Part shown: piece after piece, positions 16,596 through 24,180 of the stretch | Layout of the letters: every line of letters begins with the position of its first letter | Numbering within the stretch: the stretch's first letter is position 1 | Assembly: GCA_035632095.1 (NCBI GenBank) | Contig: DASQHM010000256.1 | Location: 1-28,979, forward strand | Direction of reading: 5' to 3' | DNA: 28,979 bases | Source of the DNA: DASQHM01 sp035632095 | GTDB taxonomy: Bacteria > Pseudomonadota > Alphaproteobacteria > Ferrovibrionales > Ferrovibrionaceae | The notes under the pieces: model-generated | The model's input: only the letters and a program-made list of their open reading frames with translations | The model's database searches: none | What the model was told of the DNA's origin: nothing | Made by a program: the position numbers and the translations under genes

Positions 16596-17630
16596 ATGAT
16601 TCAGGAACTAAACGAACGTTCGCGGGAGGTTTTCCGCCACCTGGTCGAGGCTTACGTGGAAACCGGCCAGCCGGTCGGTTCGCGTACCCTTGCCCGGCGG
16701 CTGGATTCGCGCCTGTCGCCGGCCTCGATCCGCAATGTGATGGCCGACCTGGAGGACGCAGGCTTGCTCTATGCGCCCCATACCTCGGCCGGGCGGCTGC
16801 CGACCGAAGCGGGCTTGCGCATTTTCGTCGACGGATTGCTCGAGCTCGGCTCGCTCACCGCCGACGAGCGCGCCTCCATCGAAGGGCGTTGCACGGCCCA
16901 GGGCCGCAGCCTGCAGGACGTGTTGCGCGAAGCCTCGACCATGCTGTCCGGCCTGTCGCGCTGCGCCGGCGTGGTGATCGCGCCGAAGCTGGAAGCGCCG
17001 CTCAAGCAAATCGAATTCGTGCCGTTGGCGCCGGGCCGCGCCCTGGTCATCATCGTCACAGAAAGTGGTCTGGTGGAAAACCGCGTGCTCGAACTCGGAT
17101 CGGACCTGCCGGCGTCGGCGCTGACCGAGGCCTCGAATTTTTTGAGCATGCGACTCAAGGGCCGCACCATTGCCCAGGCGCGCGACGAGATCCTGACCGA
17201 GATCGACGAGCGCCGCGCCGAGCTCGACGAGCTGACGCAGAAGGTGGTCCAGGCGGGGCTCGCGACCTGGGCCGGCGGCAACGGGCCGTCCGCACTTATC
17301 GTCAGCGGCCGCGCCAATCTTCTCGACGACGTGCATGCCATGGCCGACCTGGAACGCATTCGCCGCCTGTTCGACGATCTGGAAAGCCGGCAGGACGCGC
17401 TGAAGTTCATGGAGCTGACGCAAGGCGCCGAGGGCGTGCGCATTTTCATCGGTTCCGAGAACAAGCTGTTCGCCCAGGCCGGATGCTCGCTCATCGTGGC
17501 ACCTTATCAGGACAGCCGGCAGCAGATCGTCGGCGCCCTCGGTGTGATCGGCCCGACCCGGTTGAATTATGCGCGCATCATCCCGATGGTGGATTACACC
17601 GCGCAAGTGATCGGCCGGCTCATCGGCTGA
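16596..17630 (+). CDS. hrcA: Heat-inducible transcriptional repressor HrcA
   Basis: 344 residues. Represses groESL and related operons by binding CIRCE elements; its activity depends on GroEL. The N-terminal winged helix is clear (LNERSREVFRHLVEAYVETG, then GSRTLARRL, SPASIRNVMADLEDAGLL and the conserved PHTSAGRLPTEAGLRIFVD). The GAF-like and dimerisation parts follow, and the C-terminus has the family's GSENKLFAQAGCSLIVAPY and LGVIGPTRLNYARIIPMVDY. The open frame extends far upstream, but homology begins at ATG 16596. There is no Shine-Dalgarno sequence before it, consistent with a leaderless or near-leaderless mRNA; a TTG at 16584 is an alternative start. It precedes grpE by 40 nt. Confidence 0.95.
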   Translation: MIQELNERSREVFRHLVEAYVETGQPVGSRTLARRLDSRLSPASIRNVMADLEDAGLLYAPHTSAGRLPTEAGLRIFVDGLLELGSLTADERASIEGRCTAQGRSLQDVLREASTMLSGLSRCAGVVIAPKLEAPLKQIEFVPLAPGRALVIIVTESGLVENRVLELGSDLPASALTEASNFLSMRLKGRTIAQARDEILTEIDERRAELDELTQKVVQAGLATWAGGNGPSALIVSGRANLLDDVHAMADLERIRRLFDDLESRQDALKFMELTQGAEGVRIFIGSENKLFAQAGCSLIVAPYQDSRQQIVGALGVIGPTRLNYARIIPMVDYTAQVIGRLIG

Positions 17631-17670
17631 CGCCGCACTTCGACACATCGCAGCACAGGTTGAGACAAGC

Positions 17671-18288
17671 ATGACCAAGCCCGAACACGATCCTATGGCG
17701 CCCTCCGGCGATTCCCCCGCCCCCGCCGATCAAGCATCCGCCGAGCAGCCGGCAAACGACGCGACGCCCATGGCCGGCGAAGGCTCCGATCAGGCGGCGA
17801 AGTTTGAAGCGGAAATCGCGGCGCTCAAGGACAAGGCGCTCCGCGCCCATGCCGAGCTCGAGAATTATCGCCGCCGCGCCGAGCGCGAGCGCGAGGACAC
17901 GCAGAAATACGCCATCGCCAAATTCGCGCGCGAACTCTTGTCCGTCGCCGACAATCTGCGCCGCGCCATCGATGCGGCGCCGAAGGAGGGCGACGAGGCG
18001 CTTAAATCGCTCCTGTCGGGCGTGGAAGTCACCGAGCGCGAATTGCTGACCGTGTTCGAGCGGCATCAGATCAAGCCGATCGAGGCGCTGGGTCAGCGCT
18101 TCGACGCCAATCTGCACGAAGCGGTGTTCGAGGTTCCCGATCCGAGCAAGCCCGCCGGCACGGTGGTGCAGGTCATGGCGCCCGGCTACACCATCGCCGG
18201 CCGCCTGCTCCGCGCCGCCATGGTCGGCATTGCCAAGGGCGGACCGAAGGAGCAGACCGCGGGCGTCAATCTGGACACTAGTGCGTAG
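17671..18288 (+). CDS. grpE: Nucleotide exchange factor GrpE
   Basis: 205 residues. Releases ADP from DnaK in the Hsp70 cycle. A disordered acidic, Ala/Pro-rich N-terminal 40 residues is followed by a long helix (FEAEIAALKDKALRAHAELE, then NYRRRAEREREDTQKYAIAKF), then the four-helix/beta-wing part with NLRRAID, GQRFDANLHEAVFEVPD and the characteristic VVQVMAPGYTIAGRLLR. Same strand as hrcA with a 40-nt gap, the usual alphaproteobacterial hrcA-grpE pair. Its stop lies 1 nt from the convergent TonB-receptor stop. dnaK and dnaJ are not in the window. Confidence 0.96.
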   Translation: MTKPEHDPMAPSGDSPAPADQASAEQPANDATPMAGEGSDQAAKFEAEIAALKDKALRAHAELENYRRRAEREREDTQKYAIAKFARELLSVADNLRRAIDAAPKEGDEALKSLLSGVEVTERELLTVFERHQIKPIEALGQRFDANLHEAVFEVPDPSKPAGTVVQVMAPGYTIAGRLLRAAMVGIAKGGPKEQTAGVNLDTSA

Positions 18289-18289
18289 T

Positions 18290-20632
18290 TCAGAACGTCT
18301 TGCTTAGCCCCGCGAAGAGTGCACGCCGAATGCCGAACTGGGGCGCACCCACCCCAATGCCGGTGCCGTCGCGGATTTCGTACTTTTCGTCGAAGACGTT
18401 CAGCACATCGAATCGCGCGACCAGATTGCCGAACGCCTGCGTGGCGAACCCATGCGAGACGCCGAGGTTGATCTGGGTGTAGTCCGGCATGTGGCCGGTA
18501 TTGGCGAAGCCGCGGCGTAGCCCGCTGGCGTAAATCCCGTCAATGCTGAAGACGGTTCCGTCCATGCTGTAGGCCGCGCCGGCGGAGGCGGTGTAACGCT
18601 GGTCATGATCCAGATGGACGAAGTTTTCGGCGACGAAGGCAATTTCGGCGGGATCGAATTGGAACTGGCTCGACACGATGTTGCGCCCGTAGGCATGGGA
18701 GTAAGCGAGATTCGCATAAGCCGAAACATCGCCTTCTCTATAAGCAGCCGTCGCTTCGAGGCCGTAGACTTTTCCGGTGTGGTAGTTGAAGGGCGAAAAG
18801 ACCAGCGCCTGGCCGAACTGACCTTCGTCGAGCAAATCCCGCGAGCGCTTGTAGTAGCCGTCGAGACCAAGCTGGATCGCCGGCGTCAACTTTCGCGTTA
18901 CACCGACGTCGTAGTAGGTCGAGCGCTCCGGCCGCACCGGGTCGTCCACCAGGCTGTTTGGCGCGTTGGTGGTGTTGACGAATTTGCTGATCGATTTCGG
19001 CGCGATCAGTTCCAGCGGCGGCGGCGTGAAATAACGCGATACGCCGCCGTGCAGGGTGGTGCTCTCCGTCACGCGATAGACCGCGTTGACGCGCGGGCTC
19101 AATTGATGGGCGCGAATGAATTCGTCCATGGCATCGAAGCGCGCGCCGTAGTTGATCGTCAGGTCCGGCGTGATGCGCCATTCGTCCTGCACGTAGATGC
19201 CGCCGAGCCAGCCGAAGCGCTCGCTGTTGTCCACGATCGCAAAGGGGACGTTGCTCGACTGCGCCCCGCCGGCGGCGGGAAACACCGAGGCGGAATTGTC
19301 GGCTCTGCCGTTCTCGCCGCTGACGAAGACGCCCGCGCGCACCGTGTGGTGCCCGCTCACGTGGTAGCTGCCATCCCCCTGGATGCCGTTCGCCAAGGCC
19401 TCGCGGCGCACGCGCGTGGCCACGCCGTTGAACAGCAGATCGGCGACCGGGTCCGGCGTGAACAGGATGCTGCTGTAGCGGCTGAACAGCGCGACCTGCA
19501 AATCCGCATCCGCGTATGACTTCTGCAGGGCAACGACACCGTAGTGATCGCGCTCGGTCTGGTTTTCGTTCACGAGGCTTGAGTCGAAACTGCCCGCACC
19601 CGCCAAGGCAAATTGCGTCGGCTGGCCGGGGTTGTTCGGAATCTGAAATTTCGCGATGGAATTGCCCTGGATGAGGCTGATGCGCGTGTCCGGGTCGATC
19701 ACGTCCGACAGATAGACGAACGCTTTGTCTTGTTGCGTATGATCGTGGATGGGCGAGCGCGCCGAGGTCGGCGGCTCGATGCCGCGGTCGTCTTGCAGGT
19801 AGCTTCCATCCACGTAGTAGTTCAGGGTGTCGGCCCGGCCCAACGCCTCGAAGCTCGGCTGCAATGTGCGGTACGCGCCGCCGTAGACGCCGATCTCGCC
19901 GCCTTGGTCGAACGCGCCGTTCTTGGTCTTGACGTCGATGACGCCGGCCGTGCGATAGCCGTATTGCGCCGGCAGCGCGCCGGTGATCAGGTCGGCGCTC
20001 GCGGCAAAACGCGGATCCAGTGTCTGGCCGAAACCGCTGATGCCTTCCGGCAGAAGAATCCCATTGATGCGGTATTGCAGGTTTGCGTGATCGCCGCGCA
20101 CGTGCAGCTGACCAAAGGAATCCTGGGCGACGCCAGGCGCTTGCAGCAGCACTTGGTTGAACGGTGCGTTGGCGCCCTGAGGCGATGTTTCGATGGCCCG
20201 CCGGTCGATGTCGTAGACGCTGGCGCCGATGCGCGGCGATATGTCGTTGCGCGCCACGTCAAGTTTTCTCGCCGTCACCTCGATGACAAGCATCGGTTTC
20301 ACGGTCATGACGATGTCGACCGCCTGACCTTGCACCGCGCTCAGGGTGACTGCCGCGCTTGCGGCCTCGAAGCCTGTCCGCTCGGCCAGCACCACGTACG
20401 TGCCGGGCGCCAAGCCGGTGAAGGCGAACGCGCCGTCGGCCGCGGAGATGGCCTCGCCGGCCGAGCGGCCGTCGCCCGATCGTAGAGTGACATGCGCTTC
20501 GGCAAGCGGCCGTTCCTGCGCATCGCGCACCTGACCGGCGATGCGGCCGTCTGCGGCGGATATGGCTGAGGTGGGCACCCCTGCGACGTGCAGGATGACG
20601 GCCAGTGCGGTCGCCCGGATTGCGTGACGCAT
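18290..20632 (-). CDS. TonB-dependent outer-membrane receptor with N-terminal carboxypeptidase-regulatory-like domain
   Basis: 780 residues. A signal peptide (ATALAVILHVAGVPTSAISA) is followed by a CarboxypepD_reg-type beta-sandwich at about 28-100 (GRIAGQVRDAQERPLAEAHV; AFTGLAPGTYVVLAERTGFE), a plug at about 120-235 (NQVLLQAPGVAQDSFGQLHV, RGDHANLQYRINGILLPEG, then YGYRTAGVIDVKTKNG) and a 22-strand-type barrel to the terminal Phe (GLSKTF), as required for BAM recognition. It imports a scarce ligand using TonB energy. The substrate is not readable from the protein alone, although His-containing loops occur (PIHDHTQQD, NFVHLDHDQRY). The promoter carries a Zur-like palindrome, so zinc is the leading guess. 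The start ATG 20632 has a G-rich stretch upstream; GTG 20650 is an alternative. Confidence 0.94.
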   Translation of the reverse strand: MRHAIRATALAVILHVAGVPTSAISAADGRIAGQVRDAQERPLAEAHVTLRSGDGRSAGEAISAADGAFAFTGLAPGTYVVLAERTGFEAASAAVTLSAVQGQAVDIVMTVKPMLVIEVTARKLDVARNDISPRIGASVYDIDRRAIETSPQGANAPFNQVLLQAPGVAQDSFGQLHVRGDHANLQYRINGILLPEGISGFGQTLDPRFAASADLITGALPAQYGYRTAGVIDVKTKNGAFDQGGEIGVYGGAYRTLQPSFEALGRADTLNYYVDGSYLQDDRGIEPPTSARSPIHDHTQQDKAFVYLSDVIDPDTRISLIQGNSIAKFQIPNNPGQPTQFALAGAGSFDSSLVNENQTERDHYGVVALQKSYADADLQVALFSRYSSILFTPDPVADLLFNGVATRVRREALANGIQGDGSYHVSGHHTVRAGVFVSGENGRADNSASVFPAAGGAQSSNVPFAIVDNSERFGWLGGIYVQDEWRITPDLTINYGARFDAMDEFIRAHQLSPRVNAVYRVTESTTLHGGVSRYFTPPPLELIAPKSISKFVNTTNAPNSLVDDPVRPERSTYYDVGVTRKLTPAIQLGLDGYYKRSRDLLDEGQFGQALVFSPFNYHTGKVYGLEATAAYREGDVSAYANLAYSHAYGRNIVSSQFQFDPAEIAFVAENFVHLDHDQRYTASAGAAYSMDGTVFSIDGIYASGLRRGFANTGHMPDYTQINLGVSHGFATQAFGNLVARFDVLNVFDEKYEIRDGTGIGVGAPQFGIRRALFAGLSKTF

Positions 20633-20655
20633 GTTTCGGCCCCCCGGCACTGTTT

Positions 20656-20692
20656 TGTTATATTATAACATCACAGGACATCGGCGAGTCAA
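20656..20692 (-). promoter_or_regulatory. Promoter with Zur-like operator upstream of the TonB-dependent receptor
   Basis: TGTTATATTATAACA at 20656-20670 is a perfect 7-1-7 palindrome. It coincides with the core TGTTATA-N-TATAACA of the well-known enterobacterial Zur box. On the minus strand it contains a consensus -10 TATAAT (20667-20662), with TTGACT (20692-20687) as a possible -35 at a slightly long 19-nt spacing, so a repressor bound here would block RNA polymerase. The site ends 24 nt before the receptor start codon. It is also strikingly AT-rich for this genome. Confidence 0.68.
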
Positions 20693-20734
20693 TAACGGGC
20701 CGTTAATCCGTTCTGTCCGGACGAGGATTGGTGT

Positions 20735-21958
20735 CTACAGCGGCCGGCCGTCGAGCAGGCGCGGGAGCTTGCCGAGCGTGCCGCGCGCGTGGCGCATGAA
20801 CATGCGCTTCAAGGGACGCATCGCGTTGACCGCGCCAAGGCCGAGATCGCGGGTGATGCGCACCGGCCGCGCGTCGTTGGAGAAAAGCCGGTTCAACGCA
20901 TCGGTCACGCCGGCCAGCAACACGTTGTCGAAACGCCGCCAGCGTTCGTAAGCCTCAAGCACGCCGATGTCGCCGAGGTCGAGGCCGAGACGCCGCGCGT
21001 CCACCAGCACTTCCGCCAGCGCCGCCACATCGCGCAAACCCATGTTGAGCCCCTGCCCGGCGATGGGATGGATCGCATGCGCCGCGTCGCCGACCAGGGC
21101 CAAGCGCGGCGCGATATAACTCGACGCGAGCTGCAGCGACAGCGGATAGCTCCAACGCGGCCCGACCACTTTGAGCGCTCCGAGGTGATCGCCGAAACGC
21201 GCCGATAGCTCCGCCAGAAACGCCGCATCGTCCAGCGCCAGGATCGCGGGGGCCAGATCCTCGCGCTCGGTCCAAACCAGCGACGAGCGATTGCCGGTCA
21301 TGGGCAGAATGGCGAAGGGACCGGCCGGCAGGAACCGTTCCTGCGCCACGCCGCGATGCGGCAGTTCATGCACGACGGTGCAGACGATGCCGCTTTGACC
21401 GTAGCGCCAGCCGATCGTGTCGATGCCGGCGGCACGCCGCAGCGGCGAATCGCGGCCGTCGGCGGCAATGACGAGAGGAGCGGTAATGGTCCGCGCGTCG
21501 GCGAGCGTGACCGTCGTCTTGGCGGCGCCGCGCTCGCAGGCGACGACCGCGGCCGGCGCCAGCAATTCCAGACCGGCGCAGTCGCGGGCCGCGCATTGCA
21601 GCGCGTGCCTGAGCTCGCGATTTTCGACCATGTGCCCGAAAGGTTCGTCGCCGAGCTCGCGGTGGTCGTAATGCAGAAAGAGAAGCGAGTCGCCGTCGGA
21701 GACGCGAATGTCGCGGATCGGCTCCGCCTCGCGCACGTGCTGCCAGATGCCGATGGTCCGGAGCGCCACCTGGCTGGCATGGGCGATGGCGGAAACCCGT
21801 CCGTCGAATTCGGCGGCGAGCGCGCGTGCCGGGTTCTCGCGGTCGATGGCGACGGTGCGGAGCCCGCCGCGCGCCAGAGCGACCGCCAGGGACAAGCCGA
21901 CCAGACCGCCGCCAACGACGATGGCGTCCGCGGACAGGGCAGGGGCGGTGACCGGCAT
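20735..21958 (-). CDS. UbiH/UbiF/VisC/COQ6-family FAD-dependent hydroxylase (ubiquinone biosynthesis)
   Basis: 407 residues. Flavoprotein monooxygenase of the ubiquinone ring-hydroxylase group. The FAD-binding Rossmann motif is VVGGGLVGLSLAVALARGG near residue 15, the DG motif is VIAADGRDSPLRRAAGI, and the GD motif is LALVGDAAHAIHPIAGQGLN followed by MGLRDVAALAEVL. Which ring position it hydroxylates (UbiH, UbiF, UbiI or the broader UbiL/UbiM types) cannot be told from this reading. The frame remains open 49 codons upstream, but the FAD domain begins properly at ATG 21958. It is divergent from glnK and lies upstream of the TonB-receptor gene on the same strand, separated from it by 102 nt with its own promoter. 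Confidence 0.9.
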   Translation of the reverse strand: MPVTAPALSADAIVVGGGLVGLSLAVALARGGLRTVAIDRENPARALAAEFDGRVSAIAHASQVALRTIGIWQHVREAEPIRDIRVSDGDSLLFLHYDHRELGDEPFGHMVENRELRHALQCAARDCAGLELLAPAAVVACERGAAKTTVTLADARTITAPLVIAADGRDSPLRRAAGIDTIGWRYGQSGIVCTVVHELPHRGVAQERFLPAGPFAILPMTGNRSSLVWTEREDLAPAILALDDAAFLAELSARFGDHLGALKVVGPRWSYPLSLQLASSYIAPRLALVGDAAHAIHPIAGQGLNMGLRDVAALAEVLVDARRLGLDLGDIGVLEAYERWRRFDNVLLAGVTDALNRLFSNDARPVRITRDLGLGAVNAMRPLKRMFMRHARGTLGKLPRLLDGRPL

Positions 21959-22020
21959 GACGCCTAACTTCCGCCCCGTCGCCACCAATGTCCAGGCTGG
22001 CGCGCGCCGCTCAACGTTGG

Positions 22021-22053
22021 CTTTGCAGGCAATTGCCCATTTCTTGTGCAAAG
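22021..22053. repeat. Spaced inverted repeat CTTTGCA / TGCAAAG in the glnK-hydroxylase intergenic region
   Basis: Perfect 7-bp arms at 22021-22027 and 22047-22053 with 19 nt between. They lie roughly 90-125 nt upstream of the sigma-54-like element, where an activator such as NtrC could bind. The half-sites resemble, but do not match, the NtrC TGCACC...GGTGCA pattern. Confidence 0.35.
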
Positions 22054-22103
22054 ACCCGCAAGCGAAGCGCGCCAGAGCCCGCGGCGAAATCGGTGGCCGA
22101 GGC

Positions 22104-22122
22104 ATAAGCCATTTTGGCTTAT
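22104..22122. repeat. Perfect palindrome ATAAGCCA-TTT-TGGCTTAT upstream of glnK
   Basis: 8-bp arms with a 3-nt loop, located in the 290-nt gap between the divergent hydroxylase and glnK genes, 127 nt before glnK and 146 nt before the hydroxylase. An outer GGC/GCC pair nearly extends the stem. It could be an operator or a hairpin in the hydroxylase leader; no gene reads into it in a direction that would make it a simple terminator. Confidence 0.45.
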
Positions 22123-22144
22123 CGCCTTTTGAGCCCGAGCCCGG

Positions 22145-22161
22145 TTCGGCACGGTTCTTGA
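22145..22161 (+). promoter_or_regulatory. Possible sigma-54 promoter of glnK
   Basis: TTCGGCACGGTTCTTGA resembles the RpoN consensus TTGGCACG-N4-TTGC: the -24 GG and the CACG are present and the spacing is right, but the -12 GC reads GA. glnK genes are commonly NtrC/RpoN-dependent, which supports the call; the imperfect -12 weakens it. It lies 87 nt before the glnK start. Confidence 0.4.
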
Positions 22162-22248
22162 TAAGGTGATGGTCTATGAGGCCCGGCGGCCTCTCCCGTG
22201 CCGTCCGTTGCGGCGCGCGGGGTAAAGCAGGATCAAGGAAGGAAGCCC

Positions 22249-22587
22249 ATGAAGCTCATCATGGCCGTGATCAAACCGTTCAAGCTCGACGAAGTGCGCG
22301 AAGCGCTCACCTCGATCGGCGTCCAGGGCCTGACGGTGACCGAGGTGAAGGGCTTCGGGCGCCAAAAGGGCCATACCGAAATCTACCGCGGCGCGGAATA
22401 CGCCGTGAGCTTTCTGCCAAAATTGAAGATCGAAGTGGCGGTCAAGACCGAAATGGCCGACCGGGTCGTGGAGACCATCCAGACTGCGGCGAAGACCGGG
22501 CAAATCGGCGACGGCAAGATTTTCGTCTACGACCTCGACCACGTGGTGCGCATCCGGACCGGCGAGTCCGACGCGGAAGCGCTCTAG
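22249..22587 (+). CDS. glnK: Nitrogen regulatory PII protein (GlnK type)
   Basis: 112 residues, the canonical PII length. A trimeric sensor of 2-oxoglutarate, ATP/ADP and, through uridylylation, glutamine. The T-loop GRQKGHTEIYRGAEYAVSFL carries the modifiable Tyr at position 51; the B-loop TGQIGDGKIFV and the C-terminal VVRIRTGE nucleotide-contact segment are intact. The start MKLIMAVIKPFKLDEVREAL is typical of GlnK. ATG 22249 follows AAGGAAGGAAG, a strong ribosome-binding site. GlnK normally gates the AmtB ammonium channel encoded directly downstream, but here a terminator follows and no amtB is present. Confidence 0.95.
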   Translation: MKLIMAVIKPFKLDEVREALTSIGVQGLTVTEVKGFGRQKGHTEIYRGAEYAVSFLPKLKIEVAVKTEMADRVVETIQTAAKTGQIGDGKIFVYDLDHVVRIRTGESDAEAL

Positions 22588-22628
22588 GCTCACTCGAGCG
22601 GCGGGCTCTCCCTCCGCCAACTGCGCGG

Positions 22629-22658
22629 CCCGGCGGTACCGTCCGCCGGGTCATTTTG
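22629..22658 (+). terminator. Rho-independent terminator of glnK
   Basis: Perfect 8-bp GC stem CCCGGCGG (22629-22636) / CCGCCGGG (22643-22650) with loop TACCGT, followed by TCATTTTG. It lies 42 nt after the glnK stop, closing it as a single-gene transcript. Confidence 0.8.
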
Positions 22659-22734
22659 TCTGCCCCGGCCACCGCCAAAGCCACACTCATCGCGGGTGGC
22701 ACGGATCGATAAATCCCCGTTGCCGCAACGGACT

Positions 22735-22764
22735 TTGCTGCGACTCGGGAACCGGCTATATACT
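22735..22764 (+). promoter_or_regulatory. Candidate promoter for the aminotransferase (-ftsK) unit
   Basis: TTGCTG (22735-22740) and TATACT (22759-22764) are spaced 18 nt. The 356-nt gap between glnK and the aminotransferase otherwise holds the glnK terminator, a short inverted repeat TTTAGT-TG-ACTAAA (22857-22870) and no gene. A transcript from here would have a leader of about 170 nt, in which I recognise no riboswitch. Confidence 0.4.
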
Positions 22765-22943
22765 GGGGGTCGAACCGGCAGCCCAACCCTAGGACTTGCG
22801 GGGCATTTGCCGTGTTCGCGTACGTTCTCCCGGCGCTTGTTCGCGGTACGTTTGTCTTTAGTTGACTAAATGTTTCCGGAGAATTTACGCGCGGCGGATA
22901 CAACCAGTAGCCGAAACGATCCGAGGACCCCGGTCCGCGCGCC

Positions 22944-24137
22944 ATGTTGAACCCGCAGCTCGAGCAGTTGAAGGACTACCCGTTCCAGCGCTTGCGGGAC
23001 CTTTTGGCCGATGTGACGCCGCCCAAAGGCTGGACGCCCATCGCCATGTCCCTCGGCGAACCGCAGCATGCCTACCCGGATCTGGTCGGCGACACGTTGA
23101 ACGCCAACCGCCATCTCTACGGAAAATATCCGCCGCTCGCCGGCACCGAGGAATTCCGCCGCGCGGTCGCCGATTGGCTGACCCGCCGCTACAAGCTGCC
23201 GGCGGGCATGATCGAACCCGACCGCCACATCCTGCCGGTGCAGGGCACGCGCGAAGCGCTGTTCATGATCGCGCTGGTCGCGACGCCGCAAAGCAAGGCC
23301 GGCAAGCGGCCGGCCGTCGCCATGCCGAACCCGTTCTATCAATGCTACGCGGGGGCAGCGGTGGCGGCGGGGGCCGAGCCGATTTTCGTGCCGGCATTGG
23401 CGCAGAGCCGGTTCCTGCCGAATTTCGCCGGGCTCGGCGAGGCAACCTTGGCGCGGACGGCCATGCTTTACCTCTGCTCGCCCGCCAATCCGCAAGGCAC
23501 CGTTGCCGATCTCGACTACCTCAAGACGCTGATCGCGCTCGCGCGCCAGCACGATTTCCTGCTGGTGCTCGACGAGTGCTACGCGGAAATCTACAACGAC
23601 GCGCCGCCGCCCGGCGGCCTGGAAGCCTGCGCGGCTCTCGGCGGCAGCTTGCAGAACGTGATGGTGTTCCACTCGCTCTCCAAGCGGTCGAGCGTGCCCG
23701 GATTGCGATCCGGCTTTTGCGCCGGCGATCCTGACGTGATTGCGGCGTTCGCCAAGTTGCGCTCCTACGGCGGCGCTGGCTCGCCGTTGCCGGTCTTCGC
23801 CGCCGCGACGGCGCTCTGGCGCGACGAGACGCATGTGACGGCCAATCGCGAGCTCTATCGGGAGAAATTCCGCATCGCCCAATCGGTCATCGGCAACCGC
23901 TTCGGCTTCTACAAACCGCCCGGCGGATTCTTTCTCTGGCTCGATGTGGGCGACGGAGAGGCAGCGGCGAAGCGGCTTTATGCGGAGACGGGCGTCATCG
24001 TGCTGCCCGGGCGCTACCTGACCAAGGAAGACGGCACCGGCGCGGAGGCCGGGCGCCCTTATATCCGGGTGGCGCTGGTGCACGATGCGGAAACGACGCG
24101 CGAAGCGCTCGAGCGCATGCGCGACGCTTTGGGTTGA
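22944..24137 (+). CDS. Class I/II PLP-dependent aminotransferase, DapC-like (succinyldiaminopimelate transaminase)
   Basis: 397 residues. Fold-type I aminotransferase. Seen: MSLGEPQHAYPDL, YGKYPPLAGTEEFRRAVADW, LPVQGTREALF (cofactor phosphate loop), MPNPFYQCYAGAA, CSPANPQGTV (Asn contacting PLP), VLDECYAEIY (the Asp-x-x-Tyr pair) and the Schiff-base Lys in HSLSKRSSVPGLRSGF. The C-terminal substrate Arg is in RPYIRVALVHD. Its resemblance to alphaproteobacterial DapC-type enzymes, which make N-succinyl-LL-diaminopimelate for lysine and peptidoglycan, is the basis of the call; other amino-acid substrates cannot be excluded. It ends 43 nt before ftsK on the same strand. Confidence 0.88.
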   Translation: MLNPQLEQLKDYPFQRLRDLLADVTPPKGWTPIAMSLGEPQHAYPDLVGDTLNANRHLYGKYPPLAGTEEFRRAVADWLTRRYKLPAGMIEPDRHILPVQGTREALFMIALVATPQSKAGKRPAVAMPNPFYQCYAGAAVAAGAEPIFVPALAQSRFLPNFAGLGEATLARTAMLYLCSPANPQGTVADLDYLKTLIALARQHDFLLVLDECYAEIYNDAPPPGGLEACAALGGSLQNVMVFHSLSKRSSVPGLRSGFCAGDPDVIAAFAKLRSYGGAGSPLPVFAAATALWRDETHVTANRELYREKFRIAQSVIGNRFGFYKPPGGFFLWLDVGDGEAAAKRLYAETGVIVLPGRYLTKEDGTGAEAGRPYIRVALVHDAETTREALERMRDALG

Positions 24138-24180
24138 GGCGGCTTTGTCACGATGTTCGAGGATGACGTCGGAATAGGCG

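Noticed and set aside
22813..22843. Repeated GTTC words upstream of the aminotransferase (possible second SOS box)
   Set aside because: Spacings between successive GTTC words are 6 and 11 nt, not the required 7.
22857..22870. TTTAGT-TG-ACTAAA palindrome upstream of the aminotransferase
   Set aside because: Only 6-bp arms and no match to a known operator; noted within the gap description but not called as a site.
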